A stretch of DNA of 46,127 nt from positions 1 to 46,127 of the IMG/VR virus record IMGVR_UViG_3300023202_000007, one strand, 5' to 3'. The position numbers and the translations under genes are program-made. Positions within the stretch are counted from its first letter, which is position 1; each line of letters starts with the position of its first letter. This DNA comes from a virus. The notes under the pieces were generated by a model. It searched no databases, was not told where the DNA came from, and saw only the letters and a program-made list of their open reading frames with translations. Positions 1-6,370 of the stretch are shown one piece after another.

Positions 1-163
1 TTACCTAGAGTTATACTAGGTTATATATATATTTATTTATATACTAGGATATACTAAGGTATTGATATCCTTATGTTATTCTATGCAAAGCATAGGTAAG
101 AAAGAGCTAGACAGATACTGGCTTTCGCCTAAGTATCTGATTTTATTGCATAATCTCCGGATT
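1..163. repeat. Left copy of terminal direct repeat
   Basis: These 163 bases recur at 45965-46127 with a single difference (G at 127, A at 46091). T7-like phages carry direct terminal repeats of this size (160 bp in T7), so this may be the physical end of the packaged genome. It could also be the overlap left by assembling a circular or circularly permuted molecule. The copy is AT-rich with several CTAG sites, contains a CTATGC-AAA-GCATAG mini-hairpin (82-96), and ends in a hairpin in which CAGATACT pairs with AGTATCTG, followed by a T-rich stretch. Confidence 0.8.
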
Positions 164-459
164 TAGCCTGCAAGACAAGACACAACCCTTGTTCATATGT
201 GAGGAACCCGATTTATCCAATGTCATCAATGGCTTACAGCCGTGTACAGGATGCAAAGTATCCTGTATCCCAGCGAAGCTGGTTATACCTAAGGTATAAG
301 CCAAGGTACTTCGTGTAGTTGTGGAGCATCCTGTAATGCGGATACAGAGTATCCTGTATTTGTACTAAAGAAACATCCGTACTAAACAGGTATTATACCA
401 ATGAAAACAGATAGATAACACGAATTTACACCCCCCGGCCTTACATCGTCGATAACAAG

Positions 460-482
460 AAAACGCGGGAGCGATATCCGCG
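460..482 (-). terminator. Possible late terminator
   Basis: Read on the minus strand, CGCGG (482-478) pairs with CCGCG (468-464) across a 9-base loop and is followed by TTTT (463-460). It lies downstream of the last late gene, where a terminator would be expected. The stem is only 5 bp and the loop is large, so the call is weak. Confidence 0.3.
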
Positions 483-512
483 CATGCACCCGCGAGCGAT
501 AACCGCGCACGC
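469..512. repeat. 25-bp tandem repeat (GAGCGATAWCCGCGCAYGC)
   Basis: Two imperfect copies of GAGCGATAWCCGCGCAYGC begin at 469 and 494, a period of 25 bases, in the non-coding left end. The first copy overlaps the possible terminator. Function unknown. Confidence 0.6.
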
Positions 513-630
513 GCGTACCTATCAGATTTACCCTAGGGTATACACCAAGGGTACCCTATGGGGGAAACTCCGAGGCTGAGAAGGGTGGATGCCCCCGCAG
601 AAAATCGCATCATTTTTTTACAACGAAAAC

Positions 631-680
631 CGCATTACAGGATGCATAGCATCCGCATTACAGGATACTTTGTATCCGCG
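631..680. repeat. Paired GGATRC three-base-loop palindromes, 23-bp period
   Basis: Two tandem units share the lead CGCATTACA. The first has GGATGC (640-645), loop ATA and GCATCC (649-654). The second has GGATAC (663-668), loop TTT and GTATCC (672-677). The period is 23 bases. The same family occurs in the opposite orientation at 43961-44003, and as single units near 246-260 and 335-355. Confidence 0.8.
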
Positions 681-866
681 TTGAACCCGTGCAACCAGCA
701 GTACAACCCGAGAGCAGCCCCGGAGAGCCCCGGAGAGCCCGCAGGAGAGCCGTCAGGCTCCCCCGCGACCCGGTACACCCCGGAGACCGAGAAGGGCCTC
801 CTGAGGGCTCTCAGAAGCCCCACGCAGCCCGCAGGTGCACCGCAGTACTTTCGTACTTTTACGCTT

Positions 867-1367
867 TCACGGGATATGCACCCATGCTAGTGCGTCCTCG
901 TCCCATACGTAATCTTTCCCGTCCGCTGGATACGGCACTGGAGGCGTCCAAAATCCATCCTCCCAAATCCAAGAAGGGTAACTCTGCATCGGGATAGGTG
1001 CAACAAAGTCGAAAGTTTTTAATACAGGTCCGAGCCCTTTATTCAGCATGTTGTTTGTTAAAATACGCACATAAATGCTTACATTGTCCTCGGGCATCCA
1101 TTTTGCTTTCATTTGCATGCACAGCGGCACTATCTGATCTGTTTCCGTTGAATGCACAGTAATCTTTTTCGGCTTAATTCCCGGCCTTGGCCATTCCTCA
1201 GTAACAAGCAGTTCGGCATTTACTGATACAGAAATTTGCACGTTAAGTCCATGCAGCTCGACTAACGCGGCGGGCATATGCATCCATGCGGAAAGCCAAC
1301 CGCCGTACGGCGACCACTCGTTTGGTTCCTGAATAATTTGTGCTAAAGGAAAATATGTAATTTTCAT
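867..1367 (-). CDS. Distal tail/adhesin-associated hypothetical protein
   Basis: This 166-residue protein is the last gene of the late block. The start at 1367 is chosen because GGTGGG lies a few bases upstream and the start overlaps by one base the stop of the glycine-rich protein, suggesting translational coupling. There is no signal peptide or membrane segment. The C-terminus is rich in Trp, Pro and Asp and ends with a DGKDYVWDEDALAWV-type segment, a style common in small phage tail and fibre proteins. Its position beside a probable adhesin suggests a receptor-binding or fibre-assembly role, but the family is not recognised. Confidence 0.75.
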   Translation of the reverse strand: MKITYFPLAQIIQEPNEWSPYGGWLSAWMHMPAALVELHGLNVQISVSVNAELLVTEEWPRPGIKPKKITVHSTETDQIVPLCMQMKAKWMPEDNVSIYVRILTNNMLNKGLGPVLKTFDFVAPIPMQSYPSWIWEDGFWTPPVPYPADGKDYVWDEDALAWVHIP

Positions 1368-2245
1368 TATACCCACCATATTGTTAGCCGGCCCGATCCT
1401 CCGGGGCCGCCGCTTACGGTTGTATTGCCGTTTCCGCCCGCGCCCCCACCAGTGTTCGGTGCACCCGGTTCGTTCAGGCCGCCGAGGGTAAAAGCACCAT
1501 CTCCACCGCCGCCAAGGCCGCCTGTACCCGCAGGGACGCCGTCGGATGATCCACCACCGCCACCGCCGACATAATCGGTAGCCTCTCCCGGCACAGAAGA
1601 CAAAACGCCATCGCCACCGTCGCCGCCGCCGCCGCCCGCCGTGCCATCGCCTCCTGCCGCGCTAGCGCCACCGCCGCCGCCCGCCGGGACGGCTGTTCCG
1701 TCACCGCCTGCATTGCCCTGCCCTGCCGTTCCAGCAGCACCATTTATGCTGATCCAGCCTCCGCCACCACCGCCGGAGCCCCCGATTTGTGGATCAACAG
1801 GCCGTCCGCCAGAACCGCCGCCGAACGCCCGCAGGACTTCCGTGGTGCCGTTAGGGCCCAGAATAAAGGTGTCACCGCCGCTCGTCGCGACTGTGCTCCC
1901 CTTAATGGCCGTGACGCCACCGTCCCCCACGCTCACGATGTAGACGCCTGCGGAAAGCACGAGGGAGGTCTGGATTACGCCACCAGCGCCACCGCCGCCG
2001 CCACGAACAGACCCACCCCCGCCACCGCCGCCAACAAGCTGCACGAAAATTGTAGCCTCGCGATCAAGCGTGAAACTTTTCGTAGAAGGAGCGACAAGGA
2101 AATCGTGAATATCCTCGCCATTGGGTCCGGTAAAATTTGAGCTGCCTGTACTATTAATAGGACTACTAGGACCAGATGCGATGGGTGCGCCAAAACGCAC
2201 CCCTGACGCAAAAGCAATCCCTAATGCTGTAGGATTAATGCGCAT
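1367..2245 (-). CDS. Polyglycine-rich tail adhesin
   Basis: This 292-residue protein has an N-terminal region of about 75 residues followed by some 200 residues dominated by glycine runs (repeated GGGGG, GGSGG and GGDG), ending in a GGPGGSGRLTIWW motif. Such C-termini occur in phage receptor-binding tips whose glycine-rich strands pack as polyglycine-II helices, as known for gp38-type adhesins of some T-even phages. The likely role is host recognition at the tail tip. It lies beyond the lysis genes, away from the other tail genes. Its GC content exceeds its neighbours', explained by Gly and Ala codons. Confidence 0.75.
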   Translation of the reverse strand: MRINPTALGIAFASGVRFGAPIASGPSSPINSTGSSNFTGPNGEDIHDFLVAPSTKSFTLDREATIFVQLVGGGGGGGSVRGGGGGAGGVIQTSLVLSAGVYIVSVGDGGVTAIKGSTVATSGGDTFILGPNGTTEVLRAFGGGSGGRPVDPQIGGSGGGGGGWISINGAAGTAGQGNAGGDGTAVPAGGGGGASAAGGDGTAGGGGGDGGDGVLSSVPGEATDYVGGGGGGSSDGVPAGTGGLGGGGDGAFTLGGLNEPGAPNTGGGAGGNGNTTVSGGPGGSGRLTIWWV

Positions 2246-2502
2246 TATTTAAGACCCCAAATTTCTTGCATACCTGTACTAATACTAGCTACTCCAAGAA
2301 TAGGAATAGCGTAAGGTACACCGGGCTGAACGTTCTGAATTACCAGAGTACTTCCGTCATGCATGTAAACTTGTACTTCCGTGGGAGTAGCTGAACCAGC
2401 ATCTCCTACAATAAAGCCCCGAAAGCTATGCACAGTTGCATCTCCTACAAGTGCATCAAGTTTTTCGCATCCCGTAAAGAAAGGGTACGGATAAAAGCTC
2501 AT
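2245..2502 (-). CDS. Small hypothetical protein of the adhesin cassette
   Basis: An 85-residue protein starting at 2502, with GGAG ten bases upstream in the spacer after the holin stop. It is rich in Val, Gly and aromatic residues and looks beta-rich, like a small virion accessory protein. There is no obvious membrane segment or signal peptide. Start and stop abut the holin and adhesin genes, so it is co-transcribed with both. Family not recognised; a small head-decoration or tail component is possible but unproven. Confidence 0.65.
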   Translation of the reverse strand: MSFYPYPFFTGCEKLDALVGDATVHSFRGFIVGDAGSATPTEVQVYMHDGSTLVIQNVQPGVPYAIPILGVASISTGMQEIWGLK

Positions 2503-2942
2503 TATTCTGCTCCTTTGTCAGCGTATCTATTTAGGGTTTCCCTAGCTACGCCTTGTTTTTTCTCCCAGCTACGCATCGCGCCCAGCCCGAGCATGCCCAT
2601 CAGGACCGGCATCATGCCGCTCAGATCGGGCTCAGGGAGCGCATCTAGCGTCTCGGGCGGGTACCCTAGGGCGACCAGCAAGAAGGCGCTCACAGGGGCG
2701 CATAGGAAGGCCCACGCGAACGCCAGCCCGCAGGTCCACCCGACGAACGGTCGCCAGCCCGCGACGAACACCGAAGCGTGCTCCGCCTCGGTTTTGTTCA
2801 CTTCGATTTGTGCTAGTTGCCCAGCTTGTTCCATTTCTATGATTTTAGCCTTAGCTGCTGCTCGTTCCTCGTCACTGGTGAACAAATTGTCCACCAGATC
2901 GAAGAGACCTTTAGCAATAGGCCCGACTGCTACCAAATTCAT
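2502..2942 (-). CDS. Holin, three-TM GTA-type
   Basis: A 146-residue protein with a charged, coiled-coil-like N-terminal third, then GWRPFVGWTCG followed by hydrophobic segments at about residues 60-85 and 105-125, and a basic C-terminus. The GWRPxxGW block is typical of the 3-TM holins associated with gene transfer agents (Pfam 'holin of 3TMs'). Its role would be to permeabilise the inner membrane and release or activate the endolysin. The start overlaps the endolysin stop by four bases, a classic lysis pair. The membrane-coding part is markedly GC-rich compared with its surroundings. Confidence 0.8.
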   Translation of the reverse strand: MNLVAVGPIAKGLFDLVDNLFTSDEERAAAKAKIIEMEQAGQLAQIEVNKTEAEHASVFVAGWRPFVGWTCGLAFAWAFLCAPVSAFLLVALGYPPETLDALPEPDLSGMMPVLMGMLGLGAMRSWEKKQGVARETLNRYADKGAE

Positions 2943-3562
2943 GCTTGCAAAGCCTCATGGAACACTTTTGCGTACTTGGCAAGGCGGTCATCAATGCGAT
3001 CCCGACCTCCCCAAGTTTTATGCGCATCACCGTTCACGATTTTTCGCGCAGCCTTGTAATCAGCCTCAGATTTGATATCCTCAAGACTATGCCCTGCACG
3101 GAACAGCCCATCTCGCATACCAATAAAAAGGATATCTAGAGATACAGGCCATTCTAGGGCCAGATCAGGATTACGATCAAGCGGTACTTCAAGCAGATCA
3201 GCAAATTTCTTGTAGTTGTTGTACCAAGTAATCTGCACTAGCCCTCGCCCGTAGTAACTTTGGTTATACGGACCAGAAGGCAGAGCGTAATTCGTGCGAA
3301 TAATGCCCTTAGCAAAGATAGCCGCTACTGCTCGCTTAGCTTGCGCATCAGTATAGTCCGGTCCGAACCGCCGCGCACCTTCTCGAATAGGCTGCATCCA
3401 GTTCGCAGTTTCGTGCTTAGCAGTACCAAGTACATAAGCAGTCCAAAGATCGGAGTACTTCCACTTTCGGGCATAATCTATGATCTTGTTCATGCCGTCA
3501 ACTTGGCCTTGGGTAAGCCGGCCCCCGAATAGAGGCCGGACAGTATCGAAAAATTCTTTCAT
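2939..3562 (-). CDS. Endolysin, GH19/chitinase-like lysozyme fold
   Basis: A 207-residue peptidoglycan hydrolase. The start at 3562 has AGGGGAGAACT just upstream; the longer frame lacks such a site. The family pattern is visible: an AKHETANW segment with the probable catalytic Glu near residue 45, then YYGRGLVQITW-YNNY near residues 100-115, as in GH19-type phage lysins. It has no signal peptide or transmembrane segment, so it should depend on the adjacent holin. It cleaves the cell-wall glycan at the end of infection. Confidence 0.85.
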   Translation of the reverse strand: MKEFFDTVRPLFGGRLTQGQVDGMNKIIDYARKWKYSDLWTAYVLGTAKHETANWMQPIREGARRFGPDYTDAQAKRAVAAIFAKGIIRTNYALPSGPYNQSYYGRGLVQITWYNNYKKFADLLEVPLDRNPDLALEWPVSLDILFIGMRDGLFRAGHSLEDIKSEADYKAARKIVNGDAHKTWGGRDRIDDRLAKYAKVFHEALQA

Positions 3563-3572
3563 AGTTCTCCCC

Positions 3573-3944
3573 TTACTTGAATTGTTCGCGCAGTTTCTTA
3601 GCTTTAGCTTCGTGCCGAGCGGCATCTTCATCTGCTTTGCGCTTCTGCTTAGCCACAATGCGCTCCCGCGCGCTAACAGCGTTCTCACGAGCTTGCACGC
3701 GCTTCTCCGTGTCGCCTTTGAAGCGGTTCTTAGCGTAGCTTTCGATAAGCCGCAGATGCGCGATCAGGCGCTCTAGCTTATCTTTATCGCCTTGCACCCG
3801 GTTCGCAGCTTTCACACCGCCATCTCGGAGCGCAGAGCACGTACCCTGCGGGTCTTGCGGCCAAGGAATACGAAGCGAGTTAGTACCAGCTTCATAAACC
3901 TTTTTGGCAGGTTTTTGTTCAGTATTTTCAGTATTTTCAGTCAT
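3573..3944 (-). CDS. Charged coiled-coil hypothetical protein
   Basis: A 123-residue protein with AAGGAAG before its start. The first residues repeat TEN (from a repeated ATTTTCAGT word in the DNA), and residues about 55-123 are a Lys/Arg/Glu/Ala-rich helix likely to form a coiled coil. It lies between the large terminase and endolysin genes, where spanins are often found, but no transmembrane segment or lipobox is present, so a spanin call is not supported. Function unknown. Confidence 0.7.
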   Translation of the reverse strand: MTENTENTEQKPAKKVYEAGTNSLRIPWPQDPQGTCSALRDGGVKAANRVQGDKDKLERLIAHLRLIESYAKNRFKGDTEKRVQARENAVSARERIVAKQKRKADEDAARHEAKAKKLREQFK

Positions 3945-3945
3945 C

Positions 3946-5745
3946 TTAGAACTTCCTTTTCATTCTTTTAACGGCAGATTTGCCGCCTTTTAGCCCTAGT
4001 TTCGCTAGCGTGCTAGCCGGGAGCTTAGTCCCGTCTCCTAGCGGATTACGCATGCGCTCAGCCCACGCTCTTTTGCGCTGCTGGTTTACGACTTTCAAAC
4101 TGTCTTGCGCTAGTTCTTCTGTCCAATGCCTGACTGACCATGCTACTGCATCAAGTCGGTCATCGTGCTTAAGCGCGCCTTTGTCACGAGTAATTCTGGA
4201 CAGTTGGTAAAAGAAGCTGTACGAGGCTCTCTTTTCGATAGGATGCTTTTCGCAAAGCTCTAGGTCTTTCCTGAGCAAGCCTTCATCTACAATGAGCCTG
4301 CTAGAACCTATTACCGGAGAAAGAGTATCAATAATCCTTAGCTCTTTTTGCCCGGATGCCCAAACATCTTCAATTTCAGCTCTGTGCTTTTGATAAAGCC
4401 TAGGTCTCCAAACAGATGCTAGAGCACCGTCACCGAAGTTCTTTTCTACGATGATTTTAGTAGGCTTCCACTTCAGTGCAATATCTGTTAGAGCATCCAG
4501 TGCCTCGTCATCAACACCCCCCGTAACTGCCCCGAAGTCAACTAGAAATACTCTGCCAGCCAAGAACTTGGTTACAGCGTAAGTAGTTTCGTCCGAGCCT
4601 TTACCTGATGGGTCCACGGCCATGTTGCAGCCAGTGAACTTAGCGTGCTCTTTACCGAACTCCGCTGCCCTATAGTAGTTGTCTTGCACAAAGAAGCCCG
4701 GAGGCGTAGTAAGAAGTGTCGCCCTACTACGCTGCACATAGATTTCCAGAGGCGCTGTATTGTCGCTGATTTGCATGAACACAAGCTTCTCGCTTTTTAA
4801 CGGGAAACGCTCTGCGTCAGCCAATCTGGTGTCTAGCATATGCTGCAACTGGAAATAAGCTGCGCCTTGGTCGATCTCTTTCTTAGTAAGAACTTCTTCA
4901 GGAAGAATTACAGGGTCAATAGCTTGCCCTCTTTCTCCTGTAGGGCCTCCTCCGGTTCTCAGGCTAGGGTCAGCCTGCATACGCTTTTTAATGAACGGAG
5001 CCAGCGTTTCCCCGTAGTTATCCTGTTCTTCCTCAGTAGGATACCGGCCCGGCCAGACACGAATAGTGTACCCGCGGCTGTACAAACTATTATAGATGCT
5101 GTCGATGCTCTGCGGAGTACCAAGGTAAATTATGTCCCCGTTAGAACAGATCGAAGTAAAGTCACGAGTAAGATGCAGCAGCCTTTCTCGCTGGTGCTCT
5201 GTCTGAGAATTTTTCGCGCTTTCAACGTCATCTGCAATAAGGATGTCTGCTCGTTTACCCTGCATGTTCGATGTAATACCAACGCAAGCTACACTAGGAG
5301 ATTTTTCAGGCCCCTTAAGCTCGTAGTGCACATCAAAGCTTTCTACTGATACGCGGTCTCCAGCAGTTCTATCAGGATACAAGCAAGCTAGTTCTTCTGT
5401 GTTACCAATGATCTGGATAACCCAGTTAGCGATTTCTGTAGCTTGGTTGCTTCCGGCCGATAGAATCAGAACTCTAGAGTGCGGCTCGTGAATAAGCCGC
5501 CACACGGCGTAAGCAGCAGTAATAGTAGTTTTAGCTTGACCCCGCTGAGCTTGGATCATTCTTTCTTGCGGGCCGAACTCTAGGAACTCGGCGATATCAA
5601 TTTGTACATCGCTGCACTCGAATCCGAGCAGCCCTGTCATGATATCGAACAAGAAAGTTGTAAAATGTTTGTACTCGTTTCTTAGAATTTCAAGTTCGGC
5701 CCAGCGTTCTCCTGGGCCAAACTCTCTGTGTACTGATCTAGCCAT
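3946..5745 (-). CDS. Terminase large subunit (DNA maturase B)
   Basis: A 599-residue packaging motor (T7 gp19 is 586). An ATPase domain is visible, with the P-loop AQRGQAKTT at residues 66-74 and a Walker B segment ADILIADDVE at 166-175. The C-terminal half has the nuclease-type block MAVDPSGKGSDET, typical of the RNase H-like fold that cuts concatemers. It translocates DNA into the prohead through the portal. Its start directly follows the small terminase stop. Assignment is firm. Confidence 0.95.
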   Translation of the reverse strand: MARSVHREFGPGERWAELEILRNEYKHFTTFLFDIMTGLLGFECSDVQIDIAEFLEFGPQERMIQAQRGQAKTTITAAYAVWRLIHEPHSRVLILSAGSNQATEIANWVIQIIGNTEELACLYPDRTAGDRVSVESFDVHYELKGPEKSPSVACVGITSNMQGKRADILIADDVESAKNSQTEHQRERLLHLTRDFTSICSNGDIIYLGTPQSIDSIYNSLYSRGYTIRVWPGRYPTEEEQDNYGETLAPFIKKRMQADPSLRTGGGPTGERGQAIDPVILPEEVLTKKEIDQGAAYFQLQHMLDTRLADAERFPLKSEKLVFMQISDNTAPLEIYVQRSRATLLTTPPGFFVQDNYYRAAEFGKEHAKFTGCNMAVDPSGKGSDETTYAVTKFLAGRVFLVDFGAVTGGVDDEALDALTDIALKWKPTKIIVEKNFGDGALASVWRPRLYQKHRAEIEDVWASGQKELRIIDTLSPVIGSSRLIVDEGLLRKDLELCEKHPIEKRASYSFFYQLSRITRDKGALKHDDRLDAVAWSVRHWTEELAQDSLKVVNQQRKRAWAERMRNPLGDGTKLPASTLAKLGLKGGKSAVKRMKRKF

Positions 5746-6089
5746 TACGCTTCCTGAACAGGAGGAATATCGACTAGACGTAGACCTGCTTTCTTACGAG
5801 CTTCCCTGCGATCTCGCAGTCGGCGTTGCGTAAGCCCGAGTTCTTGGACTTCCTCGTTATCAATGCCGATCTCGTTGTCTTTCAGGAATTTGCTGATAGC
5901 ACTGAGCATAGCTGGATTAGGATCAGTTTTCATCAGTTCTTCTAACATATCCTGTTCAATTTCTTCTGGCTTGATGTTCTCGATTGCACGAAGTTGCATT
6001 TCGTACTTTTCGAGCACCCTGTTGAACACCCTAGCAAGTTGCTTGTGAACTTTACCTAGAGTTTCTTCTGTGGCTGCTCCTTTAGCCAT
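5745..6089 (-). CDS. Terminase small subunit (DNA maturase A)
   Basis: A 114-residue, largely helical and charged protein directly upstream of the large terminase, the position and size range of T7 gp18 (89 residues). It would recognise concatemeric DNA and hand it to the large subunit. Both ends abut their neighbours, in a tightly packed 6.4-3.9 kb operon. No classical HTH is obvious; assignment rests on position, size and composition. Confidence 0.8.
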   Translation of the reverse strand: MAKGAATEETLGKVHKQLARVFNRVLEKYEMQLRAIENIKPEEIEQDMLEELMKTDPNPAMLSAISKFLKDNEIGIDNEEVQELGLTQRRLRDRREARKKAGLRLVDIPPVQEA

Positions 6090-6370
6090 TATTGACCTCC
6101 TATTACTCTAATAAAGGCCGGAACGGCCCAATTTACAAGAGCTAGCATGAAAGGAATAAAAAGCGTACCAAAAGCCATTATGCGTCCGTAAGCTTTTTCT
6201 ACGTTCGCAAGGCGGTTTTTGATTTCCTTAGTTTCTTCTTGTTGGTCCGCTCTCATCTTTCCTATATCCTGCAAAACGTGACTAACATCGGTAGATAGCT
6301 CTCCTAATATGAAACCCAGTGTAGTACTGTTTACAGAGCCATCTTCTTTTTCTAGTTGGCTTCTATCCAT
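6089..6370 (-). CDS. Coiled-coil plus C-terminal TM protein, holin candidate
   Basis: A 93-residue protein. Residues about 20-65 are a charged helical segment (EETKEIKNRLANVEKAYGR); residues about 67-90 form one strong transmembrane helix. The layout resembles XhlA-type or class-III-like lysis proteins and the small membrane protein encoded beside the terminase in many T7-like phages. AAGGTAG lies before the start at 6370. It overlaps the end of the TIM-barrel gene by 19 bases. With a separate 3-TM holin at 2.5-2.9 kb, it may be an accessory holin or antiholin. Confidence 0.65.
   Translation of the reverse strand: MDRSQLEKEDGSVNSTTLGFILGELSTDVSHVLQDIGKMRADQQEETKEIKNRLANVEKAYGRIMAFGTLFIPFMLALVNWAVPAFIRVIGGQ

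Larger units (their letters stand above)
1..866. other. Non-coding left end with dense palindromes
   Basis: No convincing gene lies here; the open frames present lack ribosome binding sites and phage-like composition. It follows the last late gene in the direction of transcription. Contents in order: the terminal repeat (1-163); a run of short hairpins with three-base loops (about 245-390); a 25-bp tandem repeat at 469-512; a CCCTAGGG palindrome near 535; paired GGATGC/GGATAC hairpins at 640-677; and a GC-rich stretch at 700-840 with repeated GAGAGCC words. It is probably a termination, replication or packaging region. Confidence 0.7.

Noticed and set aside
558-997. Plus-strand open frames of about 100 codons in the left end
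   Set aside because: No ribosome binding site, Pro/Arg-rich low-complexity products, overlap the end of a minus-strand gene, and every real gene is on the minus strand.
1641-1943. Pro-rich plus-strand open frame within the glycine-rich gene
   Set aside because: It is the complement of GGN codons in the adhesin gene, giving Pro-rich shadow translation.
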